A stretch of 64,000 nt of DNA from Dama dama. Its lineage: Eukaryota; Chordata; Mammalia; Artiodactyla; Cervidae. The notes beneath the pieces were generated by a model. That model worked only from the letters and a program-made list of their open reading frames with translations, was not told where the DNA came from and made no database searches. Positions 41,974 to 53,118 of this stretch are shown piece by piece. The translations under genes were made by a program, and so were the position numbers. The stretch's first letter is position 1; each line of letters starts with the position of its first letter. The stretch covers positions 12,295,501-12,359,500 of the forward strand of contig NC_083701.1 in the NCBI RefSeq assembly GCF_033118175.1, given 5' to 3'.

Positions 41974-42188
41974 GTTGTAGTTATTTAGTCATTAAGCTGT
42001 GTCTGACTCTTTGTGACCTCATGGATTGTAGCCCACCAGACTCCTCTCTCCATGGGATTTCCCAGTCAAGAATACTGAAAGGGGTTTCCATTTCCTTCTC
42101 CAGCGGATCTTCCCAAACCAGGGATTAAACTCACTTCTCTTGCATTGGCAGGTGGATTCTTTATCTCTGAGCCATCAGGGAAAGCCCC
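41974..42188 (-). mobile_element. Bov-tA SINE, antisense
   Basis: TTATTTAGTCATTAAGCTGT, GACTCCTCTCTCCATGGGAT, CTCCAGCGGATCTTCCCAAA and GAGCCATCAGGGAAAGCCCC. Full length, somewhat diverged. Confidence 0.93.
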
Positions 42189-42306
42189 AAACTGCCTGCC
42201 TACCTTAGGACAATCCAAAGTTAGCAGAAGAAATTTACTAGCTCTGTTTCTTTTTGGTTAATAGTGGTTAATACGTAAACTTTTGGTCAGCTTTCATCGG
42301 TTAAAA

Positions 42307-42524
42307 TTTTAATTCTTGAGACTTCCCTAGTGGTCCAGTGGCTAAGACTGCATTCCCAAAGCAGAGGGCCTGGGTTACTAGATCCCATATGCTACAACTA
42401 AGAGTTTGCAAGGCATAACTAAAAGATCTTGCATGCTGCAACAAGTATTGAAGATCTCACATGCCACAATTAAGATCCAACACAGCCAAAACAAATATAA
42501 AAGACACAACAGATTCTAATTCTT
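42307..42524 (+). mobile_element. CHR-type SINE, short form, with 11-bp TSD
   Basis: GAGACTTCCCTAGTGGTCCA, CAAAGCAGAGGGCCTGGGTT and ATTAAGATCCAACACAGCC, CHR order with a small deletion after GGGTT. TTTTAATTCTT (42307-42317) and TTCTAATTCTT (42514-42524) are a TSD with one mismatch. Confidence 0.87.
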
Positions 42525-42908
42525 ATCTCTTATTATATATCTTATATATCACTGACCTTCAGTGTCCTTATGTACAAAACAATGACACTGTGACAATACA
42601 ACTTAAGCATCCTCTGCAGACAGTTTCCTTGTGATGGATTAAACATCTTCCATGGTGCTAACTCTGTATCAGACATGCATGATATCCTTTTTGAATTATA
42701 TTGATAATGTGTGTAGGTCTGCATGGCCTTCAATGTTACTTATCTTCCAGAGGGCTGGAGCAATCTCTGCGCTATCTGTGTAGCTCCAGAGTGAAGCAGT
42801 GACAGGAACAAGGGTGTGTTCAATGTTTTCTATTGAATTGAACAGACTCTATCCAATAAAAGATTCTTCCAGGGTTTACATCTTCTCATAAAGGTTCCCT
42901 AAATCTAG
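42525..42908. other. Unassigned, with a possible MIR fragment
   Basis: CTTCAGTGTCCTTATGTACA at about 42556 resembles the sense MIR core but is short. I recognise nothing else. Confidence 0.4.
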
Positions 42909-43172
42909 AGGAAAATATGGCTTCCCAAGTAGTACAGTAGTAAAGAATCTGCCTGCCAATGCAAGAGATGCAAGAGACACAGGTTTGGTCCCTGGGTCAG
43001 GAAGATCCCTGGGAGAAGGAAATGGCAACCAACTGTAATATTTTTTCATGAGAAATCACAAGGATAGAGGAACCTGGCAGGCTACTGTCCACGGGGTCAC
43101 AAGAAGTTAGTTACGACTGAGTATGTGCGAACGTACACATACACACATAACCACACACACACAGGAAAATAT
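42909..43172 (+). mobile_element. Bov-tA SINE, sense, with perfect 10-bp TSD and CA tail
   Basis: GGCTTCCCAAGTAGTACAG, GTTTGGTCCCTGGGTCAGG, GAACCTGGCAGGCTACTGTC and ACGACTGAGTATGTGCGAAC, then ACACATACACACATAACC and ACACACACACAC. AGGAAAATAT is exact at 42909-42918 and 43163-43172. Confidence 0.95.
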
Positions 43173-43334
43173 ATCAGAATTCAGGCTCACATTAAATAGT
43201 TATGAGCCAAATGACCTGGATCTCTTTTAGCTCTTTCACATCTATAGTTTGGAGCCAGCCATTTTTGCAACTCAAATATTAATTAATTCTTTTCTTTTTC
43301 TCCTTCACTATCCTTCTACCCCTCTCTCTTTCTT

Positions 43335-43430
43335 TCAGCATTATCCTGTACACTAGGATCTATACTAGGTGCTACAGATACACAAATGAACAGACAGAAT
43401 TCCTACGCTCAACATTAAGTGGACCTAGAT
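43335..43430 (-). repeat. L2 LINE fragment, antisense
   Basis: CTAGGTGCTACAGATACACA, AATGAACAGACAGAATTCCT follow the antisense L2 3' UTR. Confidence 0.55.
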
Positions 43431-45199
43431 TTGACTTAGTCCAGGGTTTAATAGGGAGTAGGAGTAGAAGCCACTTACATCAAGGTGGGGAGTGGAAGAA
43501 TAATGAAGTGAGTCAATGTTCACATAAAACGTGAATAGCAATAATGTCTGTAAGAGCTATATGGATTTTAGTACCTTTATCGCTACTACAAGATGAGGCT
43601 ATAATGTGTTTGTATGAGGAACAGATAGCGCCAATGGTAAAACAGCTGCTTCTAGGTGTAATAAAATAAGTCATAATCAACTATAGTTGTGAGAATCCAT
43701 CAGCAACCATCCATTTGCTAGACTACTTTCTGAGCTGCTGAGTATGTGTGACCTGGACAGTTGGGAGTCTGCAGAACACAAATAAATTAGATGAAGCAGC
43801 CAAGGAAAAGGATAAGTTAGCTACTCAACAGCTGCTAAGAGAGGGTCATTTAATGGCCAAGAAGGGGCTCCACAAGGTAAAATCTAGGTGAATTGTGTTG
43901 TGAGAATGAATGGAGTTTAAGTGAGAATGCAGACACCTGCATCTCCAATCCAATGGTGAGGTCTGAGCTTCTGCACATCATTTGTGTCATGGTGTATGTT
44001 TGTGAGGGTAAGATGTTGTAGGGAATAGCACACAGACAGAGCGAACCATGCAAGAGACAGAAACATGCTGTTGGGAGATCTCTGGATAACGCATCTCACA
44101 ACTTTGCCTGGAGTCATATTCATAAATATCTGATGCTGATTATGAACCAGCACTGGATCAGAAGTTCAGTTCATCCTCCCTCAAATATCTCTCTTCATGT
44201 TCACTGAAGACACAGGACAAAGCAAATGTTATTTCTCACTTGCAAATGAAAATAACTGTGAGTCAGTGGAGATTAAGTTATTTACCCAAGGTAACACACC
44301 ATTAAGAAGCAAAATTAAGACTGGTCTTTTGTTTGTTTCCAAGTCCAGCACTTTATCTCCCATCCATAGATACAGATAAATGTGTCAATTAGCACCATTT
44401 GGATTGCTTTATGGGTGTTCACAGTTTAAATTTGTGACCTCTCATTAATATCAATAAAGGCAGGCTATCTTTTGTGCAGTTGCATAAACGTTTAAAATTC
44501 TGGGGCACGTTCCTGTACATAAATTGCTCTGGAGAGAGTGATAAAGTAATCACTAAAATATGAGAAGGGTTTCTGGGGGTCCAGAGCAAAATGTCTTCTT
44601 TGTTAAATTTACTTATGTAAATTTAAATAGTCATATGTGGCTGTTAATATCCTTATTTGAAATAATTTTAATCAGTGATGTCATCTGACAACATGTTTTA
44701 TAGAAGGCAGGAAAGGAGACAGAAGCAGGGAGCTGGATAGGGAGGGAGGAGGGGTGAGACAGAATAGAATAATATACTTCTAGAATGTAGAAAACTAGAA
44801 GAAATCTTGGAGCTCATCTAGTTTAACCCCTTCCATACAATAATGAGGGAGTTGAGGACTAGAGAAATAAACTTTCTTATCAATAGCTGTGACTCCACAG
44901 GATAACAAAATGCCAAGAGGAAGATCTCATGTTTTAACTACATCCAGATTTCCATCTCACCAGTTTGCAACATATCCTTAAAACTAAAAAAATTCACACC
45001 TGTACATCCTCTTGATAAGTCAGCACATGCCAAGCTCTCTCTTTCCTGACCACCAAAGCCACTGGTTTTTAGCATGCATTTGAACATCATCTTACTCTCA
45101 GAATAACCAAAGCATCTTTGTGTTTAGAAGGACCAAAGAGGTCATCTGAAGCAACTTCCTCTGCAGTGTAGGAATTGCCTTGACCTGCTCTGCGTGGTG
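43431..45199. other. Mostly unassigned, with faint MIR-like pieces
   Basis: GATTAAGTTATTTACCCAAG near 44270 and AATAATGAGGGAGTTGAGGA near 44840 resemble antisense MIR cores, but neither extends far. Otherwise nothing is recognised in 1.77 kb. Minus-strand frames at 43850-44153 lack domains. Confidence 0.4.
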
Positions 45200-45395
45200 C
45201 CCTTCTGTCTCAGCACTTCCAGGGAATCTGGCAAATTATTTCACTTTTGTAAGCTTCCATTTTGTACCTGCATAAAAGAACATTCATGATACTAAACTTA
45301 AAGGTCTATTTGAGAAATGAATACAGTAATCTATTATTTAGTATTGCCTCAGGTACACAACAATCTCTTAATAAGTATTAACCACTGTCAATGTC
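45200..45395 (+). repeat. MIR SINE, sense
   Basis: CTCAGCACTTCCAGGGAATC, GGCAAATTATTTCACTTTTG, TAAGCTTCCATTTTGTACC and CTCTTAATAAGTATTAACCA are sense MIR in order. Confidence 0.7.
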
Positions 45396-45517
45396 TCTTT
45401 TCTCATTATTTTTAGACTTTGGAGAAACTCACACTAAGATTAAGGAGAGTCAGAAAGAGGAATAATACAATTTATGGGAAAACATTTGTCTTGGAAAACA
45501 TCATGAAACTCATGTTC

Positions 45518-45554
45518 TAGCCTATTTCTTTTTTTTCTTTTTTAGCCTATTTCT
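45518..45554. repeat. 12-bp direct repeat flanking a T-tract (possible tail-only insertion)
   Basis: TAGCCTATTTCT occurs exactly at 45518-45529 and 45543-45554. The 13 bases between are all pyrimidine (T with one C). The layout equals that of an antisense L1-type insertion with no body. Confidence 0.8.
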
Positions 45555-45589
45555 ATAAAAATTATATTATAATATAGCAGGAAGCAACA

Positions 45590-45659
45590 TGGCCCAGTGC
45601 AAAAAACAGACACTTTAGAGTCACAGTGTTTGAAATTCAAATACTGTGGATTTGAATCT
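45590..45659 (+). repeat. MIR SINE fragment, sense
   Basis: CATGGCCCAGTGCAAAAAAC, CTTTAGAGTCACAGTGTTTG and GTGGATTTGAATCTG are the sense MIR 5' half. It is cut at the SINE fragment that follows. Confidence 0.6.
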
Positions 45660-45758
45660 GGTAAGATCTCCAGGGGATCTTACCGACCCAGGGATTGAAC
45701 CCAGGTCTCCAGCATTGCAGGCAGATGCTTTACCATCTGAGCCACCAGGGAAAGCCAT
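45660..45758 (-). mobile_element. Bov-tA 5' half only, antisense
   Basis: CTCCAGGGGATCTTACCGAC, GGGATTGAACCCAGGTCTCC and CATCTGAGCCACCAGGGAAA. The SINE's own 3' half is missing, which is unusual, because retrotransposition normally preserves the 3' end. The broken edge lies in a 9-bp inverted repeat (45660-45668 with 45676-45684). Confidence 0.9.
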
Positions 45759-46412
45759 CAATAAATACTTTTCCAACTTATTCCCTTAGTTCACTCATTT
45801 TAGTATAGGCTATAGTTACCTTAGAAAATTAGAGAAATTGATTTCCAATGCAACTTTAAACTTTTTAATTTATCCTATTTAAATAAGTTAAAACTTTTAA
45901 TAACAAGTATAGGCCTCCCTATCTGTATTTTTATCTAAAAGAACCAAAGTTTCTACAGAAATTAAACCTAATCAAAACAGCAAAAGTATAGATTTTTCAG
46001 ATAAAAAGATTTCCTGGCCCAATTAATCACTGCCTGGGTAGCTTTGCTTCCTGTTACTATGGCTACAAGAGTTTGTTTACACAAGGAGCACATCTTTAAC
46101 TATTTAAAAAAATAAGACATAGGGACAGATTGTACTCCACTAAGAAACAAAAAGCCACAAATTCATCTGGGAAGGCTGGATATGATAGACCCTTTAATTT
46201 CAAAAGTAACATGGTTAAGAAGTTCAATGAAGAGATGACTTAATTTTATATTTGGTTTGAAGATGAAAATCTCTACTTTCCTTCGTCAGCTAAGGAGCAC
46301 AATGCAGCAATGTGGGTTTATAAGAGATGTTGGCAAAATCCACCCAGTCGTTTTCTACTGTTGAGCCTTTGCAGCCTTAAACAGTTCTAGGAACATAGAA
46401 AGAATAAAGCAC
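45759..46412. other. Unassigned DNA
   Basis: Nothing recognised in about 650 bp. Confidence 0.5.
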
Positions 46413-46418
46413 TTCAGT

Positions 46419-47057
46419 TCAGTCGCTCAGTCGTTTCCAACTTTTTGCGACCCCATGGACTGCAGCACGCCAGGCCTCCCCATTCATCACCAGTTCCTGG
46501 AGTTTACTCAAACTCATGTCCATTGAGTCAGTGATACCATCCCACCATCTCATCCGCTGTCGTCCCCTTCTCCTCCCGCCTTCAATCTTTCTCAGCATCA
46601 GGCTCTTTTCTAATGAGTCCGTTCTTTGCATCAGGTGGCCAAAGTACTGGAGTTCCAACTTCAGCATCAGTTCTTCCAATGAATATTCAGGACTGATTTC
46701 CTTTAGGATGGACTGGTTGGATCTCCTTGCAGTCCAAGGGACTCTCAAGAGTCTTCTCCAACACCACAGTTCAAAAGCAGCAATTCTTCGGCACTCAGCT
46801 TTCTTTATAGTTCAACTCTCACATCCATACATGACCACTGGAAAAACTATAGCCTTGACTAGATGCATCTTTGTTGGCAAAGTAAAGTCTCTGCTTTTTA
46901 ATATGCTGTCTAGGTTGGTCATAACTTTTCTTCCAAGGAGTAAGCATCTTTTAATTTCATGGCTGCAGTCACCATCTGCTGTGATTTTGGAGTCCAAGAA
47001 ATAAAGTCCGTCACTGTTTTCATCTATTTCCCATGAAGTGATAGGACCAAATGCCAT
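46419..47057 (-). pseudogene. BovB C-terminal region, two frames
   Basis: 46812-47057 reads EIKRCLLLGRKVMTNLDSIL then PVVMYGCES. 46419-46748 reads MRVPWTARRSNQSILKEISP, LELQYFGHLMQRTDSLEKSL and RRRGRQRMRWWDGITDSMD. These are the post-RT parts of BovB, separated by a frame break near 46780. Confidence 0.9.
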
Positions 47058-47093
47058 GATCTTAGTTTTCTGAATGTTGAGCTTTCAGCTAAC

Positions 47094-47455
47094 TTTTTCA
47101 CTCTCCTCTTTCACTTTCATCAAGAGGCTCTTTAGTTCTTCTTCATTTTCTGCCATAAGGGTGGTGTCATCTGCATCTCTGAGGTTATTGATATTTCCCC
47201 CAGCAACCTTGATTCCAGCTTGTGTTTCCTCCAGCCCAGCGTTTCTCATGATGTACTCTGCGTATATAAGTTAAATAAGCAGGGGGACAATATACAGCCT
47301 TGACGTACTCCTCTTCCTATTTGGAACCAGTCCATTGTTCCATGTCCAGTTCTAACTGTTGCTTCCTGACCTGCATACAGATTTCTCAGGAGGCGGGTCA
47401 GGTGGTCTGGTATTCCCATCTCTTTAAGAATTTTCCACAGTTTGTGGTGATCCAC
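47094..47455 (-). pseudogene. BovB reverse transcriptase fragment with altered YADD box
   Basis: 47246-47455 reads DHHKLWKILKEMGIPDHLTR and GVRQGCILSPCLFNLY, palm-domain motifs of an RTE-type RT. Downstream, the YADD catalytic box is DADD: the tyrosine codon TAT is GAT on the coding strand (plus-strand GCATCTCTG at about 47174-47182). The frame breaks between the two. Non-functional. Confidence 0.88.
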
Positions 47456-47489
47456 ACAGTCAAAGGCTTAGCAGTTACCTATTAGAAGC

Positions 47490-47620
47490 TCTCAGATTTA
47501 TGCATAAAAATTGGCAGCCCAGTGAGGGAATGTGGCTTGCCCCCATGAATGGATATTAGAACTGGAGTGAGATCCAAGGTGCAAGCCTCCTTTCATTATG
47601 CTTCTATTTTCTGTATTTCA
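47490..47620 (-). repeat. MIR SINE fragment, antisense
   Basis: GAGGGAATGTGGCTTGCCCC, GATATTAGAACTGGAGTGAG follow the antisense MIR 'ACTTGCC... GAACT' order. Confidence 0.6.
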
Positions 47621-47869
47621 TACTGAGAGTAAACTTCGCTTTTAAATGATAAACCACCAATGCATTGGAAATCACATTTCCTACCGTGCAGACATAGATC
47701 CATTCGCCCAGTGGACTGGGTGGTAGATTTTCTCAACAAGGCCATTGAACTGTGTCACTATGGAAGCCAATTTAATATTGTAAGCCTATATCTGCTTACA
47801 GTTTCTGTGACTTTTCACTTTATTCTTATGGGTTAGTCACACGTAAGTACATCACCACCACATGCCATA
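47621..47869. other. Unassigned DNA
   Basis: Nothing recognised. Confidence 0.5.
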
Positions 47870-49885
47870 GTCAAAATGTTGAAAACCACACGTGAAGAGA
47901 AAGGAGCCAGAGAGAAGTGAAACAGTACATACAGAGAAACTGTGATTTGAATTAATACAGACTACTCATTAGAAACCATGAGGATCAGAAGACAGTGAAT
48001 GAAAAACGATTTCATGTAGAAGAGTAGGAATTTGTCTCCAGGAAACCTGTATTACCAGAAATACTAGAGGAAGTTCTTCGGGCTGAAAGGAAACAATACC
48101 AGATGGATATTTGGTTCTTCAAAAGGAACGAAGGGCATTTGAAGAAGTAAATAACTGGGCAAAAATGGAAGAGTAGTTCCCTTTTCAATTACTTCAGTTT
48201 ACTTATGACTGTGTGATGCAAAAGTATAACATTGTTTTGTTGGAATTATGTGTATACATAATGACAACTATAGTATATAACATAGAATGAGAGTAGTGAA
48301 TATACCTACCTGATTGCAAGGTTTCTACATTTTATGTCAAATGTTACTATCAACAGTAGGTAGAATGTGAAAGATTAAAGATATATATGCCTAGCCCTAC
48401 AGTAATCACTAAAAAATAATCTAAGGAAGTAAAGCTAAAAATCCAATAGACATATTAAATTAGATTCTAAAAATATTCAAATAATTCAAAAGCAGACAGG
48501 AAAAAGGGACAATAATAATAAATAAAAGATGATGTAAACATAATAATGTGTGATGCAAATAAAGCAATGAATAGTGAGAAATTTATAGATTTAAATGCTA
48601 ATGTTATAAATGTAAATAGTCTACACAATGAACTAAAATTCCACCCTAACAAGTTAGGGGAAATAATGAGCATAGTAAATTCAATGGAAGTAAAAGGAAA
48701 TAAATAATATAGATAGGAGCATAAATCATTGAAATGGAAAACAACCAAGCAATAGAGAAAAAAAACAAAAATCTGAAGCTTTAAAAAATCACCAGAATTC
48801 ATAAAAGCTTAGCTAAACTGGTGAAGACAAAAAGAGAGAATAAAAACTACAGAAATGGAAGAGGGATTATTACAATAATCTTATATATATTGAAATAATG
48901 AGATTAACTCTATGCCAATAATTTTGACATCTAAGATGAAATAGAAAATACTTCAGAAAATGCAATTTACCAAAATGGACCAAAAATGAAAGAGAAAACC
49001 TGACTAACTTTATATCTATTAAAGACACACACACTCATACACAGAGACACACACAAACACAAATTCAGTTCTAAATGGTTTCATTGGTCTACTATCGTGA
49101 ACTCTTCAGAAAAAAATAATATGAATCTTTTACAAACTTTTCAGAAAAGAACTTGTATTGTAAAACCTGAATAGCCTGAATATTAAAATCTGACAAAAAC
49201 TTTATCAAAAAATAAAATTCATTCCTCATGAATATAAAAATTTATAACAAATATTAGCAAACTGATTTCAGAAATCAATAAAAAGAGATATTGTATTGTG
49301 ATCCTAAGAATATGAACATGATATAATATTTTAAAACCAGTCAATACAATTCACAATCATACAGAATAAAGGAAAAAATATGACCTTTTTGAGAGATATA
49401 TAAATAGCATTTGATAAAGGACAACAATCCACTCATGAAATAAGCTCTCAACAATCTAGAAATAAAAGGGAACTTCCTCTGTCAAATAAAGAACACTCTA
49501 AAATAATCTATATTTACCATTATACTTAAAGGTTGAAGTATCAAATATTTTCTGCCTAAGATTGCAAACAAGCAAGGATGCTGACTCTTGCCTTAAATTT
49601 AACATTTTACTGGAGGTTCTAGCTATCATAAAAAAGGAAGAAAAAAAAACATGTGTGAAAAAGCAAAAGTTAAACTACTTCTATTTGCAGATGAATAAAT
49701 GCTTATGTTGAAAGCTTCTTGGCTTCTGCAAAACAATTATGAGAAACAGTAAATTTAGCAAGTTCCTATGATACAAGATTTCTATAAAACAAAACCTAAA
49801 TTGTATTTTTATATACTAGCAGCAAATAATGGGAAAATAGACCAAAGCATTGACTCCATTCACAATAGCATACTTGTCCTATTTC
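47870..49885 (+). mobile_element. Old L1M LINE, sense, coding region decayed
   Basis: GCCAGAGAGAAGTGAAACAG, CAGAAACCATGAGGATCAG, CAGAAATACTAGAGGAAGTT, GCCCTACAGTAATCACTAAA and AATGTAAATAGTCTACACAA follow the ORF1-ORF2 boundary of an old L1M. Later text to CATTCACAATAGCATACTTG follows ORF2. No frame longer than about 110 residues survives on the coding strand. It ends without a 3' UTR or poly(A), so it is also 3' truncated. Confidence 0.75.
49026..49064. repeat. CA-rich simple sequence within L1M
   Basis: GACACACACACTCATACACA and following CACACACAAACACA. Confidence 0.85.
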
Positions 49886-50701
49886 ATTGTTCTTAAGTTT
49901 ATTATCTCCCCAGATGTGTTAAACCACTGAGGTAGTGCCTCTGAAATACCCCAGTGGGTTTCCTGCCTTTCTAAGCTTTCCAACCTAGTTTAACGCCAGT
50001 GAGTGTTTTTTTAAGAGTAACTGGTTACCCCGTTCCGGGGGCTTTTTGTATTCCAGTTATCATCCATGATAGAAACCTCCTTGTCAGTCAACAAATGGGT
50101 AAAACAACTCTAATATCCTATTTTAGCATCTGCTTTTTCAGACCATTCCCGGAACAGAGTTAAGTCAATGTTCCATAGGGAAAAAAACACTAAGGTGGTA
50201 TTAGCTGGCCGGTGGTTTACCAGGAAGTGTGCTCAGAAATACCACCTGGGAACAGGAAGCCTGATTCGGCAGAGGAAGAAGTTGAATTGTGATGCAGTTA
50301 CAACAGGACCCTCAGTGGATCCCACAGGGTGCTCTGAAGAGTGGATGGCTTTTCAGCAACATCTTAAACCGTGGCATGGGACTGTACGCCCTTGAATTAA
50401 CCAGTCACTAGCAGCGAGTTGACACTGGAGAAGGGAGGTCACCTTGTACAAAGCAATTATCATTCAGAGCAACTCTTGAGAAGATATAAAACAAGCAGCT
50501 GTCTGTAGCCGCCACTCCTGGAAGCTGTGGAAATGTGTGTGTTTCTCCTGAAAGGGATAGCAAGATGGCAGATCCCAAAATCCACTACCACTAGTCAGGA
50601 AGCTGTTGTTGTAAGTCCGTCCAGAGTTGATGAGGTTAAGAAAGCATCAGAGAACATGGGGAGAAAGAGGGAAATTTGACAGTTGAGAGGTAAGACTGAC
50701 A
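49886..50701. other. Unclassified block with a TATA-like site
   Basis: No known repeat recognised. It is more complex in base composition than the L1 on its left. GAAGATATAAAACAAG at 50478-50493 resembles a TATA box. A 75-residue plus-strand frame (50168-50395) has no domain. It could be an unrecognised LTR or host DNA. Confidence 0.4.
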
Positions 50702-50978
50702 TTGCTACTGCTGCTACTGCTAAGTCGCTTCAGCCGTGTCCGACTCTGTGCGACCCCATAGAAGGCAGACCACCAGGCACCCCTGTCCCTGGGATTCTCC
50801 AGGCAGGAACACTGGAGTGGGCTGCCATCTCCTTCTCCAATGCACGAAAGTGAAAAGGGAAAGTGAAGTTGCCAGTCGTTTCCGACTTCTAGCGACCCCA
50901 TGGACTGAAGCCTACCAGGCTCCTCCATCCATGGGACTTTCCAGGCAAAAGATTACTGGAGTGGGGTGCCATTGCCAC
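50702..50978 (-). mobile_element. Bov-tA3-type SINE dimer, antisense
   Basis: GCTACTGCTGCTACTGCTAA, GTCGCTTCAGCCGTGTCCGA and TCTCCAGGCAGGAACACTGG start unit one. A second unit starts with GAAAGTGAAGTTGCCAGTCG and runs to GGGGTGCCATTGCC. The SINE head is missing, so the copy is 5' truncated. Confidence 0.92.
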
Positions 50979-51119
50979 AGACGGATGACAATCAGTCTGT
51001 TTTTGCTACTGAAGTTTCGGCTATCATAGAGTCTCACTGGAATAGTTAACAATGTACGTTTTTTCAGGAAATGGAGATACTCCTGACCAGAGGAAGTCAT
51101 AGACTTGAAATCATACCCT

Positions 51120-52260
51120 ATGTAGTTGCTTCTTTTCCCCCAGACATCTTTCACTTAGCAATATGCACATAAGATTCCTCCACGTCTTTTCATGATATGA
51201 TAGCTCTTTTCTGTTGAATAATATTCCATTGTCTGGATATACCACAGTTTATTTGCCCATTCCCCTACTCAAAGACAACTTGGTGGCTTCCAGGTTTTGT
51301 GTTTTATGGATACAACTGCTATAAACATCTATGTGTAATTTTTATGCAGACGTAAGTTTTCAACTCCTTGGGTAAATACCAGGGAGAATGACTGCTGGAT
51401 ATATGGTAAGGGTGTTCAGTTTCATAAGAAACTGCCAGACTGTCTTCCAAAGTGCATTATTCTGCCTCCCCACCAACAATGAGTCAGAGTTTCTGTTGCT
51501 CCACCTCCTCACTAGAATTTGGTGTAGTTCTGGATTTTGGTCATCCTAATAGATTTGTAGTGATATCTCATTGTTTCCTTTATAATACATATGGAGAGCA
51601 TCTTTTCATATATTTATTTGCCATCTGTATATTTTCTTTGGTAAGATGTCTTAATATTTCAAGTCCATTTTTAATATTGTACTTTTTTGTTTTCATGTTG
51701 TTCAATTTTAGGATTTCTTTGTATACTATTTTACAGAAACATTTTATCAGATTTGCGTTTTACAAATATTTTCTCCCTGCCTGCAGTTTGTATTTTCATT
51801 CTCCTAACAGTGTCTTATGCAGAGCAGAAATTTTAAATATTAATGTAATCCAATTTACTGACATTTTTCTTTCATGGGTTATGATTCTGGTGTTGTACCT
51901 AAAAGGTCATCAAAAAACCAAAAGTGTAGACTTTCTCCTATGTTGTCTTCTAAAAGTTTTATAGTTTTGTGTTCTACATTTAGGTCTATGATGCACTTTA
52001 AGCTCTTTTTTGGGAACAGTATAAATCTGTATCTAGGTTCATTGTGTGTGTGTGGATGTGCATTTTCAGTTGTTCCAATACCATTTGTTGAAAATAGTAT
52101 TCTTCCTCCACTGAATTTCCTTTTTCCCTTTGTTAAACATTAAATATATTTATGTGGGTCTATTTCTAGCATCTTTTTTCTATTTCATTCAATTATTTTC
52201 CCAGTACTACACTGTCTTGATCACTGCAGCTACATAATCATTTTTGAAATAAGGTAGACC
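51120..52260 (-). mobile_element. L1 3' UTR and ORF2 end, antisense
   Basis: AATAATATTCCATTGTCTGG, CCACAGTTTATTTGCCCATT, CTTGGGTAAATACCAGGGAG, AACTGCCAGACTGTCTTCC, TCCAATTTACTGACATTTTT, TTTAGGTCTATGATGCACTT and CAATACCATTTGTTGAAAAT follow an L1M 3' region in antisense for 1.1 kb. Plus-strand frames here (51452-51964 and 51874-52143) are antisense shadows. Confidence 0.9.
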
Positions 52261-52954
52261 CTGTGAGCACAGTGTAGAACCCCTTAGCACAATCTTCAGG
52301 TTGAGGAAGTCTCAAAAAATATTAGTTAGACTTAAAGGTATGAAGCGTGTTACAAGATGAGGGAGAAGCATGGCAAAAGGCAGAGAAATTAAAAAACAAC
52401 AACAAAGATAATACATACATACATACATGGTGAGAAAGAAAGTCCATTTGGGTAATGAGATCTATACTTTGTGAATTTAAAAGAGATTGTCTCTTTTAGG
52501 TTTGGGTGGGAACATATATATCTGTCAGGAGATGTCGGGTCATACTCATCCTCCTCCCTGGCTGTTCCCATCATCCAATACTGCCACCTGGCCTTGGGTA
52601 CCACCAGGAAAGCATGCTGGGGAAGATGCTACCAAGAGAAGCTTTCCCTTTGTCCCTACTCGCCCAGCCCTGCTGACTGGCCCTGCCCAGCAGCACTAGA
52701 TGGAGCTCTATGGAAGCTCTTCTAGAGGTGGAGAAAGGACTGCAAGGGAGGAGTTAATGAGTTTGTAGGATTGGAATTTCTCAACTGGAACTGAGCATTG
52801 CTCCCTGGGACACAGCCCTACAGACGGCGCCCACTGATGGATGGCCTATTTCTAGATCATTGACACCTTCGGTTTATATATAGAAACACCTAGACAGCTG
52901 GAATCACAAGAGTCCTGCTTAGGACATCATGTGCCAGAGGGAGCAAGGGCTCTG
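52261..52954. other. Unassigned DNA
   Basis: A short (CATA)n run lies at about 52413-52429. Open frames on both strands at 52389-52725 overlap and carry no domain. Nothing else is recognised. Confidence 0.5.
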
Positions 52955-53118
52955 AGGTTCGCACAGAAGACTCAGGGAGAAATTCCAGTTCTTCTGTATA
53001 AAGCTGATCAGACTTGGGCAAAGTCTGTCACCCCTTTGAGACTCCATTTTCTCAGCTCTAAAGTGGTGAAGACAATGCCTCTTTCACAAGGTTGTTCTAA
53101 GGACTAAATGAAGTAGAG
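52955..53118 (+). repeat. MIR SINE, sense, split by a composite insertion
   Basis: GACTTGGGCAAAGTCTGTCA, CTTTGAGACTCCATTTTCTC and AAGGTTGTTCTAAGGACTAA are the sense MIR core. After the insertion its 3' end resumes at 53398 (CACCTGGTATATAGGAAATA). Confidence 0.85.

Larger units (their letters stand above)
46413..47468 (-). mobile_element. BovB LINE 3' half, antisense
   Basis: From TTCAGTTCAGTCGCTCAGTC at the 3' end to CACACAGTCAAAGGCTT in the RT at the truncated 5' end, collinear with BovB. It is a 5'-truncated copy of about 1.05 kb. No convincing TSD is present. Frames 46419-46748, 46812-47057 and 47246-47455 on the minus strand carry pieces of its protein. Confidence 0.94.

Noticed and set aside
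50168..50395. 75-residue frame beside a TATA-like site as a gene
   Set aside because: The frame lies upstream of the TATA-like site rather than downstream, and has no known domain.
51452..51964. 170-residue plus-strand frame
   Set aside because: The DNA is an antisense L1 3' region. The hydrophobic translation is the usual product of reading T-rich antisense L1.
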